DNA of 64,000 bases, taken from the NCBI GenBank assembly GCA_964451375.1, contig CAYVIN010000004.1:1-64000 (forward strand), in the 5' to 3' direction. The notes beneath the pieces are model-generated. The model saw only the letters and a program-made list of their open reading frames with translations. It was not told the DNA's origin and did no database searches. The position numbers and the translations under genes are program-made. This DNA is from JAGXQV01 sp964451375 (GTDB lineage Bacteria; Pseudomonadota; Gammaproteobacteria; Burkholderiales; Sulfuricellaceae). This document shows, piece by piece, positions 8,685 through 18,241 of the stretch (position 1 is its first letter; each line of letters opens with the position of its first letter).

Positions 8685-9392
8685 ATGCCAATGCCAACCC
8701 TTGAAGCTCACCGGATCGACCGCCGCTACGGCGCTCGCCACGCCGTCCGCGAAGCCACGCTGACGCTGCGGGAAGGCGAAGTGCTGGGACTCCTGGGACG
8801 CAACGGCGCGGGCAAATCCACCCTGCTGCACATGCTCGCCGGGGCGCTCGCGCCGGACGCCGGCAGCGTGACCGTCTGCGGCGTCGATCTGCAGCGCGAC
8901 CCGCGCGCCGCCAAGGCGCAACTGGGCTTTTTGCCCGAGCCGCCGCCGCTTTATCCCGACATGAGCGTCAACGAATATCTGCTGTATGCCGCGCGCCTGC
9001 GCCGCGTCGCCGATCCGGCGGGCGCGGTGCTGCGCGCCAAGGCGCGTTGCGCCCTCGACGAAGTCGCGCAACGTCCGATTGCCCAGCTTTCGCGCGGCTT
9101 GCGTCAACGTGTGGGGATCGCCCAGGCCATCGTCCACGAGCCGCGCGTGGTGATCCTCGACGAACCGACCGCCGGCCTCGACCCGGTGCAAATGGTGGAA
9201 ATCCGCCGTTTAATCCGCGAACTCGGCGACACCGCCAGCGTCTTGTTTTCTTCCCACGCGCTGGCCGAGGCCGAAGCCTTGTGCGACCGCGTCCACATCC
9301 TCCACGAGGGACGCATCGTCTACGAAGGCGGCCCCGCCGGGCTGGAAGCAACCTTCCTGGAATTCACCGGAACGATGGAGGAAAAAGCATGA
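8685..9392 (+). CDS. ABC transporter ATP-binding protein (Gld/Nos-type)
   Basis: A 235-residue ATPase subunit with Walker A GRNGAGKST, Walker B VVILDEPT and an H-loop (FSSHALAEAE). The signature is LSRGLRQR instead of LSGGQ, a variant seen in ABC-2 type exporters of the GldA/NosF kind. It ends in an ATGA overlap with the membrane subunit. An alternative start is the ATG at 8691, and no clear Shine-Dalgarno decides between them. The substrate is unknown. Confidence 0.92.
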   Translation: MPMPTLEAHRIDRRYGARHAVREATLTLREGEVLGLLGRNGAGKSTLLHMLAGALAPDAGSVTVCGVDLQRDPRAAKAQLGFLPEPPPLYPDMSVNEYLLYAARLRRVADPAGAVLRAKARCALDEVAQRPIAQLSRGLRQRVGIAQAIVHEPRVVILDEPTAGLDPVQMVEIRRLIRELGDTASVLFSSHALAEAEALCDRVHILHEGRIVYEGGPAGLEATFLEFTGTMEEKA

Positions 9393-11452
9393 TCCGTACA
9401 CTCGCCGCCCAGGAATTCCGCCGCCTCTTCGCGACGCCGCTGGCCTGGCTGATCCTCGCCGGTTTGCAGCTTATTCTCGGCTGGTTGTTTCTCGGCCAGG
9501 TGGATGCCTTCCTCGCGGTGCAGCCGCAATTCGTCGAACTGGTCAACCCGCCCGGCGTCACCGAAGTGGTCGCCCTGCCGCTGTTCAGCAGCGCCGCGCT
9601 GCTCTTGATGCTTGCTGCGCCGCTGCTGACCATGCGCAGCATCGCCGGAGAGCGTCGTGATCGCACCTTTGCCCTGCTGCTTTCCTCACCCCTGTCGATG
9701 AGTGAAATCGTTCTCGGCAAATTTGCCGGTTTGTACGCCTTCCTCGCCCTGACCCTGCTGTTGCCCGCGCTGATGGCTACTTCCCTGGCGCTGGGCGGAA
9801 CCATCGACGGCGGGCTGATCGCCGCCAATCTGCTCGGCCTGTTGCTGCTCGCCGGGGCGTTTGCGGCGCTGGGACTGTTCATTTCCTCGCTCACGACCCA
9901 TCCCACCCTGGCGGCCTTCGGCACGTTCGGCTTCCTGCTTGCCCTGTGGCTGGTCAGTCTCGGCGCGTTGGAGCCGGGCAGCCTGGTGCATGGCTTTTCC
10001 CTGCTGAAACATTTCGAATCGTTTAATCGCGGCCTGTTGAGCAGCGCCGACGCCGCATTTTTCGTGGCGTTTGCAGTGCTGTTCCTGGCTTTGGCGATAC
10101 GCCGTCTGGAACTCGAAGCCGGCGGCGTGACGCGCCGCGCCCGGCTGCGCCACGCGACACTGGCGGGACTGGCCATGCTCGCCACCGTTGCCGTGGCGCT
10201 GCTGGCGCAGCGTTATCCGCAATCCTGGGACATCACCCGCAATCACCGTCATTCGCTGAGTCCCGCCACGCTCAAGGTGCTCAAGCAGATGCCCGGCCCG
10301 GTCAGCGTCACCGCCTACGCCAGCCCGCAGGATGTCGAACTGGGCGACATCCGCAAATTCATCCACGATTTCGTCGCCGATTACCGGCTGGTCAAACCCG
10401 ACCTCACCCTGACCTTCGTCGATCCCGCCGCCGCCCCGGAGCAAGCGCGCGAAGCGGGTATCCAGGCCAACGGCGAACTGGTGCTGCGCTATGGCAAACG
10501 CCACGAAAACCTCAGCAGCCTCAACGAGCAGGCGTTTACCAATACCCTGCTGCGCCTCACCCGCAACCGTCCACCCGCGCTGTTTCTCGACGGACACGGC
10601 GAACGCCGACCGGGCGGTAGCGCTCCCCACGATCTCGGGCAATTCGCCAGACAACTCGCCAATCGGGGCATCAAGGCACAGGGGTTGAATCTCGGCGGCA
10701 TCGCGGAAATTCCCCGCACCACCGCGCTGGTGGTGATAGCCGGCGGCCAGACCGAGCTGTTGCCGGGCGAAGCGGAAAAATTGCGCAGTTATCTGGAACG
10801 CGGCGGCAATCTCCTGTGGCTGGTCGAACCCGGCTCGCTGCATGGCCTCCAGCCGCTGGTGGAAACGCTGGGCCTGTCGTTGCCCACGGGAACCTTGCTT
10901 GACCCGCAGGCGCGCCGCGAATATGCAGTGCCCGCCGCGCTGCCGGGCGGTTATGGACGCCATGCGGCAACGGCGGAATTCGACCTGGATACCGTGTTTC
11001 CGCTGGCGCGACCGTTGAGTTTCAACGAAGGTGGCGGCTGGCGCTACACCCCGCTCGCCGAGACCACCCCGGAAGCCTGGGCGGAGCGCGACACCCCCGA
11101 CGAAGACGCCGAATTCGACCCGCAACGCGACATCGCCGGCCCCGCCACCATCGCCGCCGCGCTGGAGCGCCAAGTCGAAGACCGCAATCAGCGGGTGGTG
11201 GTGGTGGGCAGCGCCGCGTTTGCCGCGAACGCCTACCTGGGCCTCGGCGGCAACCTCGACTTCGCGCTGAATCTGGTCAACTGGCTGGCCGGCGACGACG
11301 AACTGATCGCCATCCAGCCCAAAACCGCGCGCGACGCCCGCCTCAACCTGAGCCGCAACTACGCCATCGCCCTGATGCTGGGCTTCCTGATTGTCCTGCC
11401 GCTGCTTTTCCTTGCTCTGGGCGCAAGGGTGTGGTGGCGCAGACGGCAGTAA
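9389..11452 (+). CDS. fused ABC-2 permease / GldG-like membrane protein
   Basis: A 687-residue protein starting at the ATG inside the ATGA overlap. Residues 1 to about 240 form an ABC-2 permease with about six membrane helices (GERRDRTFALLLSSPLSMSE is the typical cytoplasmic segment). After another helix near 250-270, residues 280-650 form an extracytoplasmic GldG-like domain (SLSPATLKVLKQMPGPVSVT). A C-terminal helix (IALMLGFLIVLPLLFLALGA) and an Arg-rich tail finish it. Permease and GldG parts are commonly separate genes, so this looks like a fusion. The frame open from 9047 is only an upstream extension through the ATPase gene. Confidence 0.88.
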   Translation: MIRTLAAQEFRRLFATPLAWLILAGLQLILGWLFLGQVDAFLAVQPQFVELVNPPGVTEVVALPLFSSAALLLMLAAPLLTMRSIAGERRDRTFALLLSSPLSMSEIVLGKFAGLYAFLALTLLLPALMATSLALGGTIDGGLIAANLLGLLLLAGAFAALGLFISSLTTHPTLAAFGTFGFLLALWLVSLGALEPGSLVHGFSLLKHFESFNRGLLSSADAAFFVAFAVLFLALAIRRLELEAGGVTRRARLRHATLAGLAMLATVAVALLAQRYPQSWDITRNHRHSLSPATLKVLKQMPGPVSVTAYASPQDVELGDIRKFIHDFVADYRLVKPDLTLTFVDPAAAPEQAREAGIQANGELVLRYGKRHENLSSLNEQAFTNTLLRLTRNRPPALFLDGHGERRPGGSAPHDLGQFARQLANRGIKAQGLNLGGIAEIPRTTALVVIAGGQTELLPGEAEKLRSYLERGGNLLWLVEPGSLHGLQPLVETLGLSLPTGTLLDPQARREYAVPAALPGGYGRHAATAEFDLDTVFPLARPLSFNEGGGWRYTPLAETTPEAWAERDTPDEDAEFDPQRDIAGPATIAAALERQVEDRNQRVVVVGSAAFAANAYLGLGGNLDFALNLVNWLAGDDELIAIQPKTARDARLNLSRNYAIALMLGFLIVLPLLFLALGARVWWRRRQ

Positions 11453-11459
11453 ATTCGCC

Positions 11460-12854
11460 TCAGCGTATCGTATAAACCACCGAATATTTCTTGTTGCTCA
11501 GCAGGTCGGCCTCGTTCAAGCCGTAGCCGACCACCACGCTGACGCCCGCCAGGGCGCGCACATCCATGCCGTTCAGGATGGGGATGGCGGTGTCCGCCAG
11601 CCGCCCGCTGAAGTAGGCCGGTAAAACGCCGCCCGCCCAGGGAGTCCAGGTGGAACCGTTGTGTACATACCAGGAGCCGCCCGGCAACGCCGCCGCCACA
11701 TAGAGCGAGCCGTTTTGCCCGGCGTCGGCGGTCGCGATGCGGAGTTGCGCGGTGAGGGTAAGCGCGTCGCTGCCGCCGCTGCTGTTGGCGCTGACCGAAA
11801 AGCCGCCGGCATCCGTCCCCGCGCCGCTGTAGGCGTACACCCCAGTGTCGCCGCCGACGTATAACGTCCCGTTGACGGCAGCTATCGTGCGCAGATTGCG
11901 CGCCCCGCTGGAGCCGCCCGGCACATCCTCGGGTATCCCGCTATTAAAAGCCGTCCAGCTTGCGCCGCTGTCGCTGCTCCGATACACCCCCGCGCCGTAG
12001 GTGGCGAGATAAATCGTCCCGCTCGCCGCATCAATAGCCAGCCCCCGCCCATCCACGCTGGTTTTGCCATTACTGGTCGGCAGACCGCTATTGATGGCCG
12101 TCCAGGTCGCGCCGCCGTCGCTGCTCTTGAATACCCCGTAAGTCCCATCGCTAGCGCGCAGACTGGGGCGTCCGGCGGCGTACAGGACGCCGTCCGCTGA
12201 GGCAGCCAGCGCGTACACGCCCTCGCTCGCCAATCCCGCCGCCAGCCAGCTTGTTCCGCCGTCCCTGCTTTTCCACACCCCGTTCAACTCGGTTGCGGCA
12301 TACACCGTCAGATGCGCGCGGGGATCAATCACCAACGCCTTGATGGTCGCCGCCACCATTCCACTGTCGCTTTTCACCCAGTTCGCCCCGCCGTCGCTGC
12401 TTTTCCACAAACCGAAACCACCGCCCAACCCGGCATACAAGGTCGTCGGCGCAACCGGATCAACCGCCAGGGACGCCACGAAATTTTTGTAATATCCAAA
12501 ACCCTCGCTGACTTCCTTCCAGTTCGCGCCGCCGTCGGTGCTCTTGAACACTCCGTAACTCCCCGCGTAAAGCGTCCGGGAATTGGTCGGATCAAAAGCC
12601 AGCGCCTCCACCGTGGAATTGCTGATGCCGCTATCCGAGAGTTTCCAACTGCCGCCGCTGTCGGCGCTTTTCCACACCCACGCGCCGCTGGCGAAAGCCG
12701 TCGCTGGGGCCGCCGGATCCACCGCCAGGGCGGAAATCCCCACATTGCGCCCCTCGTAAGTCGGCCCTGCGCTGCTCCACACCCCCTGCCCGGCCAATAA
12801 CCAGACCGGCGCAAACAAGACACTGGCGAGCAGCAATTTGATAAAGCTTTTCAT
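11460..12854 (-). CDS. secreted Asp-box (BNR) beta-propeller protein
   Basis: A 464-residue exported protein. The start at 12854 is preceded by a strong GGGGGAA Shine-Dalgarno and opens a signal peptide (MKSFIKLLLASVLFAPVWLLAG). The body has repeated Asp-box motifs (SSDGGATW, STDGGANWKEV, SRDGGTSW) like sialidase/sortilin-type propellers. A separate C-terminal domain ends in VVVGYGLNEADLLSNKKY. Function is unknown; extracellular or periplasmic binding is plausible. It converges on the ABC operon with a 7-bp gap. Confidence 0.85.
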   Translation of the reverse strand: MKSFIKLLLASVLFAPVWLLAGQGVWSSAGPTYEGRNVGISALAVDPAAPATAFASGAWVWKSADSGGSWKLSDSGISNSTVEALAFDPTNSRTLYAGSYGVFKSTDGGANWKEVSEGFGYYKNFVASLAVDPVAPTTLYAGLGGGFGLWKSSDGGANWVKSDSGMVAATIKALVIDPRAHLTVYAATELNGVWKSRDGGTSWLAAGLASEGVYALAASADGVLYAAGRPSLRASDGTYGVFKSSDGGATWTAINSGLPTSNGKTSVDGRGLAIDAASGTIYLATYGAGVYRSSDSGASWTAFNSGIPEDVPGGSSGARNLRTIAAVNGTLYVGGDTGVYAYSGAGTDAGGFSVSANSSGGSDALTLTAQLRIATADAGQNGSLYVAAALPGGSWYVHNGSTWTPWAGGVLPAYFSGRLADTAIPILNGMDVRALAGVSVVVGYGLNEADLLSNKKYSVVYTIR

Positions 12855-12995
12855 GATTTCCCCCTGAATATTGGTTGTGCGCCCCACAGCGGACACCCGC
12901 GCCGATAAGCTACAATTTCATTCTAGCCCGTAACCGGGTGCGACAAAGCGCCAAGTTCGCCGCCGCCCCTCCACCTAACCGCGTAATGAGTCCCC

Positions 12996-13814
12996 ATGCC
13001 CGAACTACCTGAAGTCGAAATCACCCGGCGCGGCCTCGCCCCGCATCTCACCGGGCAGCGCATCGGCGCGGCGGTGATCCGCAACGCCAGCCTGCGCCAG
13101 CCAATACCAGCCGATCTGCCCGCCACGCTGGTGGGGCAAACCGTCCGCGATGTCGGGCGGCGCGGCAAATATCTCCTGATCGAATGCGACAGCGGCTGGC
13201 TGATCGCCCACCTCGGCATGTCCGGCAGCTTGCGCGTCGTGCCCGCCGCCACGCCGCCGGAAAAACACGACCACTTCGACCTGGTGTTGGAAAACGGCCT
13301 TGCCATGCGGTTGCGCGATCCGCGCCGCTTTGGCCTGCTGTTGTGGACTGTCGATGATCCGCTAAAACACAAACTGCTCGCCGGGCTGGGCGTCGAACCC
13401 CTGAGCGAAGCCTTCGACGGCGGCGTGTTGTACCGCGCCAGCCGGGGGCGCAATCTGCCGGTCAAACAATTCCTCATGGAGGGCGGCGCGGTAGTCGGGG
13501 TCGGCAACATCTACGCCAACGAATCGCTGTTCCGCGCCGCGATCCGCCCGCAAACCGCCTGCGGACGCATCAGCGCCAAACGCTACGAGCGTCTCGCCGC
13601 CCACATCCGCGCCACCCTCAACGACGCGCTCGCCGCCGGCGGCAGCAGCCTGCGCGACTTTTGCGACAGCGCCGGCAACCCCGGCTATTTCCAGCAGCAA
13701 TACTTCGTCTATGGGCGTAGCGGCGAAACCTGCCGGGTGTGCGGCGCAACCATCCTCACCCTGCGCCAGGGACAACGCGCCACGTTTTATTGTCCGGGGT
13801 GTCAGAAGGGGTGA
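12996..13814 (+). CDS. mutM: formamidopyrimidine-DNA glycosylase
   Basis: Removes oxidised purines such as 8-oxoguanine in base-excision repair. After Met removal the protein begins PELPEVE, with the catalytic proline and glutamate. GRRGKYLLIE carries the conserved lysine. The C-terminal zinc finger has CRVCG and YCPGCQ pairs. At 272 residues it is the usual length. A TACAAT -10-like hexamer lies at 12,911. Confidence 0.97.
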   Translation: MPELPEVEITRRGLAPHLTGQRIGAAVIRNASLRQPIPADLPATLVGQTVRDVGRRGKYLLIECDSGWLIAHLGMSGSLRVVPAATPPEKHDHFDLVLENGLAMRLRDPRRFGLLLWTVDDPLKHKLLAGLGVEPLSEAFDGGVLYRASRGRNLPVKQFLMEGGAVVGVGNIYANESLFRAAIRPQTACGRISAKRYERLAAHIRATLNDALAAGGSSLRDFCDSAGNPGYFQQQYFVYGRSGETCRVCGATILTLRQGQRATFYCPGCQKG

Positions 13815-13882
13815 CGAGGCGCGGTTTCAGCGCCATCGATAGATGGAGGTAAAATTTCACAAATGAGTCCAACGGTAGCGCA

Positions 13883-14122
13883 ATGAAGGTTGAAGTCACC
13901 AACATTTCCGGGCACGGCTTCTGGCTATTACTGAATGACGAAGAGTTGTTTTTGCCATTTTCCGAATTCCCGTGGTTTCGTGATGCTCCAGTCAGCAAAA
14001 TCCTCAACATCACCCTGCCCTTTCCGAACCATCTTTACTGGCCCGACCTGGATGTTGATTTGTCGGTGGAATCCCTGCGCCACCCCGAAAACTTTCCACT
14101 AATCAGCCAAGCTGCCGCCTGA
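13883..14122 (+). CDS. DUF2442-family small protein
   Basis: A 79-residue protein resembling DUF2442: FWLLLNDEELFLPFSEFPWF followed by HHP-type HLYWPDLDVDLSVESLRHPE. DUF2442 genes are often paired with DUF4160 in toxin-antitoxin-like loci. No DUF4160 partner is visible on either side, so this copy looks solitary. Confidence 0.75.
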   Translation: MKVEVTNISGHGFWLLLNDEELFLPFSEFPWFRDAPVSKILNITLPFPNHLYWPDLDVDLSVESLRHPENFPLISQAAA

Positions 14123-14205
14123 ATCGAGTTACCTGTTCTATAAACCGCTGCGCCACGCCGCCCTTGACCGGCTTACGCCTTAACCCTATCCTTCAGGACA
14201 TATTG

Positions 14206-14226
14206 CGCCCCTCTTTTGGGGCGTTT
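14206..14226 (+). terminator. probable terminator after the DUF2442 gene
   Basis: CGCCCC, a TCTTTT loop and GGGGCG followed by TTT. The stem is short (6 bp) and the T tract weak, so this is a modest candidate 84 bp after the stop codon. Confidence 0.5.
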
Positions 14227-14327
14227 CCTTGTCCGGGGAGTATCGCTTGCAGCAACCCAATTGCCATGACCGCGAGGTGTTTACCCGCCGCTGCGCGCCT
14301 TGTTTCCCAACCGTTCCGGCCTGACCC

Positions 14328-14528
14328 ATGCCCAAACTACCGCCGCTTTTCCACGTTGGGCAAATCCTCTATACCCAGCGGATCGTCAAAAAACTGCCGC
14401 GCGGCACCAAAATCAAGGTGAAATCGCTACGCATCATCACCAGCGGCTATCGATACGAAATCGAGCTGGAAGACCATAAACGCGAGTGGTGTTACGAATT
14501 CGACCTGGGCAAGATGCCGCCCAGTTGA
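14328..14528 (+). CDS. small hypothetical protein
   Basis: A 66-residue basic protein with alternating hydrophobic/charged beta-like segments (VGQILYTQRIVKKLPRGTKI and YRYEIELEDHKREWCYEFDL). Its balanced composition looks like a real gene, but no obvious Shine-Dalgarno precedes the ATG. Function unrecognised. Confidence 0.5.
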   Translation: MPKLPPLFHVGQILYTQRIVKKLPRGTKIKVKSLRIITSGYRYEIELEDHKREWCYEFDLGKMPPS

Positions 14529-14669
14529 GCGCTTAATAGCGTCTGGCGCGATGCAGAATCGTTTTTTGCGTTTTTCGTCCTTGTACGTCAACATCATGCG
14601 ATCCCAGGCGGCGATGAGAGTGCCGGAAAACGGCGCGCCGCCGGCAGATATTTCACCTTCCGGGCAACT

Positions 14670-17207
14670 ATGAACATTTCCAATTTCCGGCTGGAGCCGG
14701 CTTCGCTATCGTTCTTCCTGCGTCTGGGTGTCGCCGTGGTGGCGCTGAATTTGTTCGTGGCGCTGATGGCGGGCGTTTCCATCCAGCAGGCGCGTCACCA
14801 TTATCAGGAGCGCGCCGAGGTCACCACCCAAAATCTGGCGCAGGTTCTGGAGAACGATATCGCCGGAGATTTCCACAATATCGATATCGCCCTTTTTGCG
14901 GTGCTGGATGAATACCAGCGTCAACTGGCGACGGGCCGGGTCGATGAAAGCGCCTTGAACAACCATATCGAACGGGTGCGTGGACGGTTGCCGGATATTG
15001 ATGCCTTGCGGATTGCCGATGCTCAGGGAGTGCTGATTTACGGCAGCGGAGTGGACAAAACGGCGCATACCAGTCTGGCGGATCGTCCCCATTTCCAGCT
15101 TTTGCGCGCCGACCCCAAGGCCGGCCTGGTGTTTTCCCAGCCGCAAATCAGCCGCGTCAACAAAAAATGGGTGGTGGTGCTGGCGCGGCGCGTCGATTTA
15201 CCGAACGGTGAGTTCGGTGGCATGGTATTCGCCGCGATATCGCTGGATCATCTGACGCAGATGTTCGCCTCTCTGAACGTCGGGGAAAACGGCATCGTCA
15301 CCTTGCGTGGCGCGGACATGGGCATCGTCATCCGTCATCCCGAGCCGCAGGGAGGACATAGCGTGGTCGGGCAAAAATCCGCCCCCCAAACGCTCCGCGA
15401 CATGATCGGGGCAGGCAAGCGCGAGGGAAGTTATCTTTCCCTTTCCCCGATTGACGGCATGGAGCGCACCTTCACGTTCCGAAAAGTCGCGGATTACCCG
15501 TATTACATCATCGTCGGTTTATCCAGCAACGATTACCTCAGCGAATGGCGCAAGGAAACCGCCAGGCTGGGGGCGCTGGTGACAGTGTTTTTTGTCATTA
15601 CGCTGGCGGCGTCCTGGCTGATATATCGCAACTGGATACGCCGCCGCGATTCACTCGCCGCGCTGGCGCGTCAGGAAGCCAAATTCCGCACCGTCGCCGA
15701 CTACACCTACGACTGGGAATACTGGCAGGGCGCCGCCCACGAAATCCTCTACATGACGCCCTCCTGCGAACGGGTAACCGGTTATGCGGCTGCTGAATTC
15801 GTTGCCGACCCCGGTTTGCTGCTGCGTATCGTCCACCCCCTGGATCGCCACGTCCTGGAACACCATCTGGATCATGTCGCCGAACGGGAAGCCGCGTTGC
15901 AGGACTTTCGCATCGTGCGGCGCGACGGCGAAATCCGCTGGATCAGCCACCACTGCTACGGCATTGCCGGAGAAGACGGGCAAGCGATGGGACGGCGCAT
16001 CAGCAATCGCGACATCACCGAAAGAAAACAGGCGGAAATCGCCCTGCGCGAGGAAAAAGCCTTTTCGGAAACCCTGATTGATGCGTTACCCGGCGTGTTC
16101 TACCGCCTCGACGAGCAGGCCCGGCTGGTCAACTGGAACGGCAATCTGGCCGCGCTGGTAGGGCCGGACGGTCTGGAAAAAGCCAAGCGCAATGTTCTTG
16201 AAGTCATTCATGAAGCGGATCGGGATTTACTCGCCCAAAAAATCCGCGCCGGATTCGAAAACGGGTACGTCGATGCCGAGGCCCGAGTGATGCTGAGCGA
16301 CGGAACCCCGCGCGATTTTTATTTCATCGGGCGGACGCTGAATATCGGCGGACAGGTCTACCTGCTCGGTTCCGGCGTGGACATCAGCATCCGCAAAGCC
16401 GCCGAAGCCGCCTTAAGCGAAATGAACACCACCCTCGAACATCGCGTTGCCGACACCGTCCGCAAAAGCATGGAGCATGAACGCCTGCTCATTCAGCAGT
16501 CGCGCCTCGCGGCCATGGGGGAAATGATCGGCAACATCGCCCATCAATGGCGGCAGCCGCTCAACGCCCTCGCGCTGCTCCAGGCCAATATCAAGGACGC
16601 CTTCGATTATGGCGACCTGGATCGGGAAAACATGGCGCGTTTTAACGAAGACGGGCAACGCCTGATCCAGAAAATGTCCTCGACGATAGACGACTTCCGC
16701 GACTTTTTCCGGCCCAACCGCGAAAAAATCGAGTTTCCGCTTCACGAAGCCATCGCAGACGCGCTGAAAATCATCGGCGCAAGTTTCCACAATCACAACA
16801 TCGAAATCGTTTTCCCGGCCACCGAGGAAATCCGCGTCATCGGCTATCCCAACGAGTTTTCCCAAGTCCTGCTCAACGTCCTCAACAACGCCAAGGAAGC
16901 GATGCGCGAACGCTGCGTCCACGGCGGCGTCATCGACATCCTCGCCGAACGGGACGGCGCAACCATCCGCGTAATGGTCAGGGACAACGGCGGCGGCATC
17001 CCCGAAGGCGTATTGCCGCGCATCTTCGAGCCGTATTACACCACCAAGGAAAAAGGCACCGGCATCGGCCTGTACATGTCGCGCATGATCATGGAACACA
17101 TGAATGGCGCAATCGAAGCGCGCAATGTCGGCGAAGGTGCGGAATTCAAACTCACCTTGCCGTGCGCACCGAACCCCGCTCCCGAAAACCAGGGCGCGCA
17201 GGGATAG
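14670..17207 (+). CDS. PAS-domain sensor histidine kinase
   Basis: An 845-residue membrane histidine kinase. Membrane helix 1 is at about residues 15-38. An extracytoplasmic Cache-like domain follows (ADAQGVLIYGSG, the LADRPHFQ segment). Membrane helix 2 lies near residues 290-312. Two PAS domains come next (about 330-455 and 465-580), a coiled linker, a HisKA-type dimer with the phospho-accepting His in GNIAHQWRQPLN, and an HATPase domain (N box NVLNNAKEA, DNGGGIP, GTGIGLYMS). No response regulator lies beside it, so it is an orphan kinase. The ligand is unknown. Confidence 0.92.
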   Translation: MNISNFRLEPASLSFFLRLGVAVVALNLFVALMAGVSIQQARHHYQERAEVTTQNLAQVLENDIAGDFHNIDIALFAVLDEYQRQLATGRVDESALNNHIERVRGRLPDIDALRIADAQGVLIYGSGVDKTAHTSLADRPHFQLLRADPKAGLVFSQPQISRVNKKWVVVLARRVDLPNGEFGGMVFAAISLDHLTQMFASLNVGENGIVTLRGADMGIVIRHPEPQGGHSVVGQKSAPQTLRDMIGAGKREGSYLSLSPIDGMERTFTFRKVADYPYYIIVGLSSNDYLSEWRKETARLGALVTVFFVITLAASWLIYRNWIRRRDSLAALARQEAKFRTVADYTYDWEYWQGAAHEILYMTPSCERVTGYAAAEFVADPGLLLRIVHPLDRHVLEHHLDHVAEREAALQDFRIVRRDGEIRWISHHCYGIAGEDGQAMGRRISNRDITERKQAEIALREEKAFSETLIDALPGVFYRLDEQARLVNWNGNLAALVGPDGLEKAKRNVLEVIHEADRDLLAQKIRAGFENGYVDAEARVMLSDGTPRDFYFIGRTLNIGGQVYLLGSGVDISIRKAAEAALSEMNTTLEHRVADTVRKSMEHERLLIQQSRLAAMGEMIGNIAHQWRQPLNALALLQANIKDAFDYGDLDRENMARFNEDGQRLIQKMSSTIDDFRDFFRPNREKIEFPLHEAIADALKIIGASFHNHNIEIVFPATEEIRVIGYPNEFSQVLLNVLNNAKEAMRERCVHGGVIDILAERDGATIRVMVRDNGGGIPEGVLPRIFEPYYTTKEKGTGIGLYMSRMIMEHMNGAIEARNVGEGAEFKLTLPCAPNPAPENQGAQG

Positions 17208-17231
17208 GTTATTGGGGATTACTATTGCCTG

Positions 17232-17260
17232 TTGACAGCGGGCGTCCGAATGAGGAAAAT
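17232..17260 (+). promoter_or_regulatory. putative sigma70 promoter for tRNA-Met
   Basis: A perfect TTGACA at 17,232-17,237 is followed after 17 bp by GAAAAT (17,255-17,260), about 48 bp before the mature tRNA. The -10 is a weak match. Confidence 0.5.
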
Positions 17261-17307
17261 ACGCCTCTTTTTGAAATCTGCCGCTTCGGCAATTCTGAAA
17301 AAACGCT

Positions 17308-17384
17308 GGTGATATAGCTCAGTTGGTTAGAGCACAGCACTCATAATGCTGGGGTCGGTGGTTCAAGTCCACCTATCACCACCA
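17308..17384 (+). tRNA. tRNA-Met (CAT anticodon)
   Basis: A 77-nt cloverleaf with encoded CCA: acceptor GGTGATA/TATCACC, D arm GCTC...GAGC, anticodon stem CAGCA/TGCTG with loop CTCATAA, T arm GGTGG TTCAAGT CCACC. CAT anticodons occur in elongator Met and lysidine-modified Ile2 tRNAs. The anticodon arm followed by GGGTC looks like elongator Met, but I cannot exclude Ile2. Pairing of G1-C72 makes an initiator tRNA unlikely. Confidence 0.88.
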
Positions 17385-17418
17385 GACACCCGTAGCAACA
17401 CCCTGCAACACACCTCCT

Positions 17419-17451
17419 AAAGCCCGATGAATACCCGCATCGGGCTTTTTT
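17419..17451 (+). terminator. terminator after tRNA-Met
   Basis: An 11-bp stem (AAAGCCCGATG with CATCGGGCTTT), an 8-nt loop and a run of six Ts, 34 bp after the tRNA. Confidence 0.85.
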
Positions 17452-17520
17452 GTTGGTGCAACCCACTGCGACAAATCGCCAGACATACACCCATACGCAA
17501 GACGGCATAGGGCAACAGGC

Positions 17521-18096
17521 CGCACCTACACCCTGCACCGCCCGCCGGCGCGTAATCTCCACCACTACCTCAAGCCCTTTGAGGCAGGCGCACTCCACGG
17601 CCAGGCCGTCATCCGCCTGCTTCACGACATCCGCAAGGAAGGCTTCGTCCCCGACCTCATCCTCGCTCACCCCGGCTGGGGCGAGACCCTCTTCGTCCGG
17701 GAAATCTTCCCCCACGCCAAGCTCATCCATTATTGCGAGTTCTACTACCACCCCGACGGGGCCGACGCGAACTACCGCAGCCTGCTCCAGGTTTCCGCCG
17801 TCCACGTCTACCTCACCTATCCCTTCGTCCTCTCCTGGTCAATGCTCGAAGCCATGTCCTGCGGCTGCCTGCTCGTCGCCTCGAATACCCCGCCGGTGCG
17901 GGAAATTGTCCGGCACGGTGAAAACGGCCTGCTGGTGGACTTTTTCGACAGAAAAGCGCTGGCGGACAGGGTGGTGGAAGCGCTGAACCCGCCGCCAGCC
18001 CATGCCGAACTGCGCGGTGCTGCTGTCGGAGCCGTGGCGCAAGGCTATCCCATCGAAACCGGAGTAGCTGGGTATAGGACGATGTTGGGGATATAG
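17521..18096 (+). pseudogene. glycosyltransferase family 4 remnant with internal deletion
   Basis: One open frame with no credible start codon carries two separated pieces of a group 1 glycosyltransferase. The N-terminal piece reads VPDLILAHPGWGETLFVREI and LIHYCEFYYHPDGAD. The C-terminal piece reads HVYLTYPFVLSWSMLEAMSC and HGENGLLVDFFDRKALADRV, the nucleotide-sugar binding part. Family members have roughly 150-200 residues between these blocks; here they join directly at about 17,767, and the first ~60 residues are also absent. I infer a decayed gene. Its position just beyond a tRNA terminator, beside other debris, fits an accessory patch. Confidence 0.75.
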
Positions 18097-18241
18097 GAAA
18101 AATGGAATGTTGGTGTTGGCGCCAATCGCAACCGGCTACGCGAAAAATGACAAGACTCTTGCCGAAAACAGGATTTTTTGCGCAGTGCCGAAAACGGCGA
18201 AATCACCGGAAATCCAGATGGCGCGGGGCTTTGCGGATAGG

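Noticed and set aside
6689..8704. 671-codon plus-strand open frame
   Set aside because: It is antisense to lolB and the TPR lipoprotein gene, which have clear domains; the reading frame is open because of GC-rich codon bias.
9047..9388. Upstream extension of the fused permease frame
   Set aside because: It lies within the ATPase gene in another frame and is Arg/Pro-rich; the ATGA overlap at 9389 is the natural start.
14164..14421. 85-codon ORF before the small 14,328 gene
   Set aside because: Cys/Pro/Ser-rich, crosses a terminator-like hairpin and overlaps the better 14,328 ORF.
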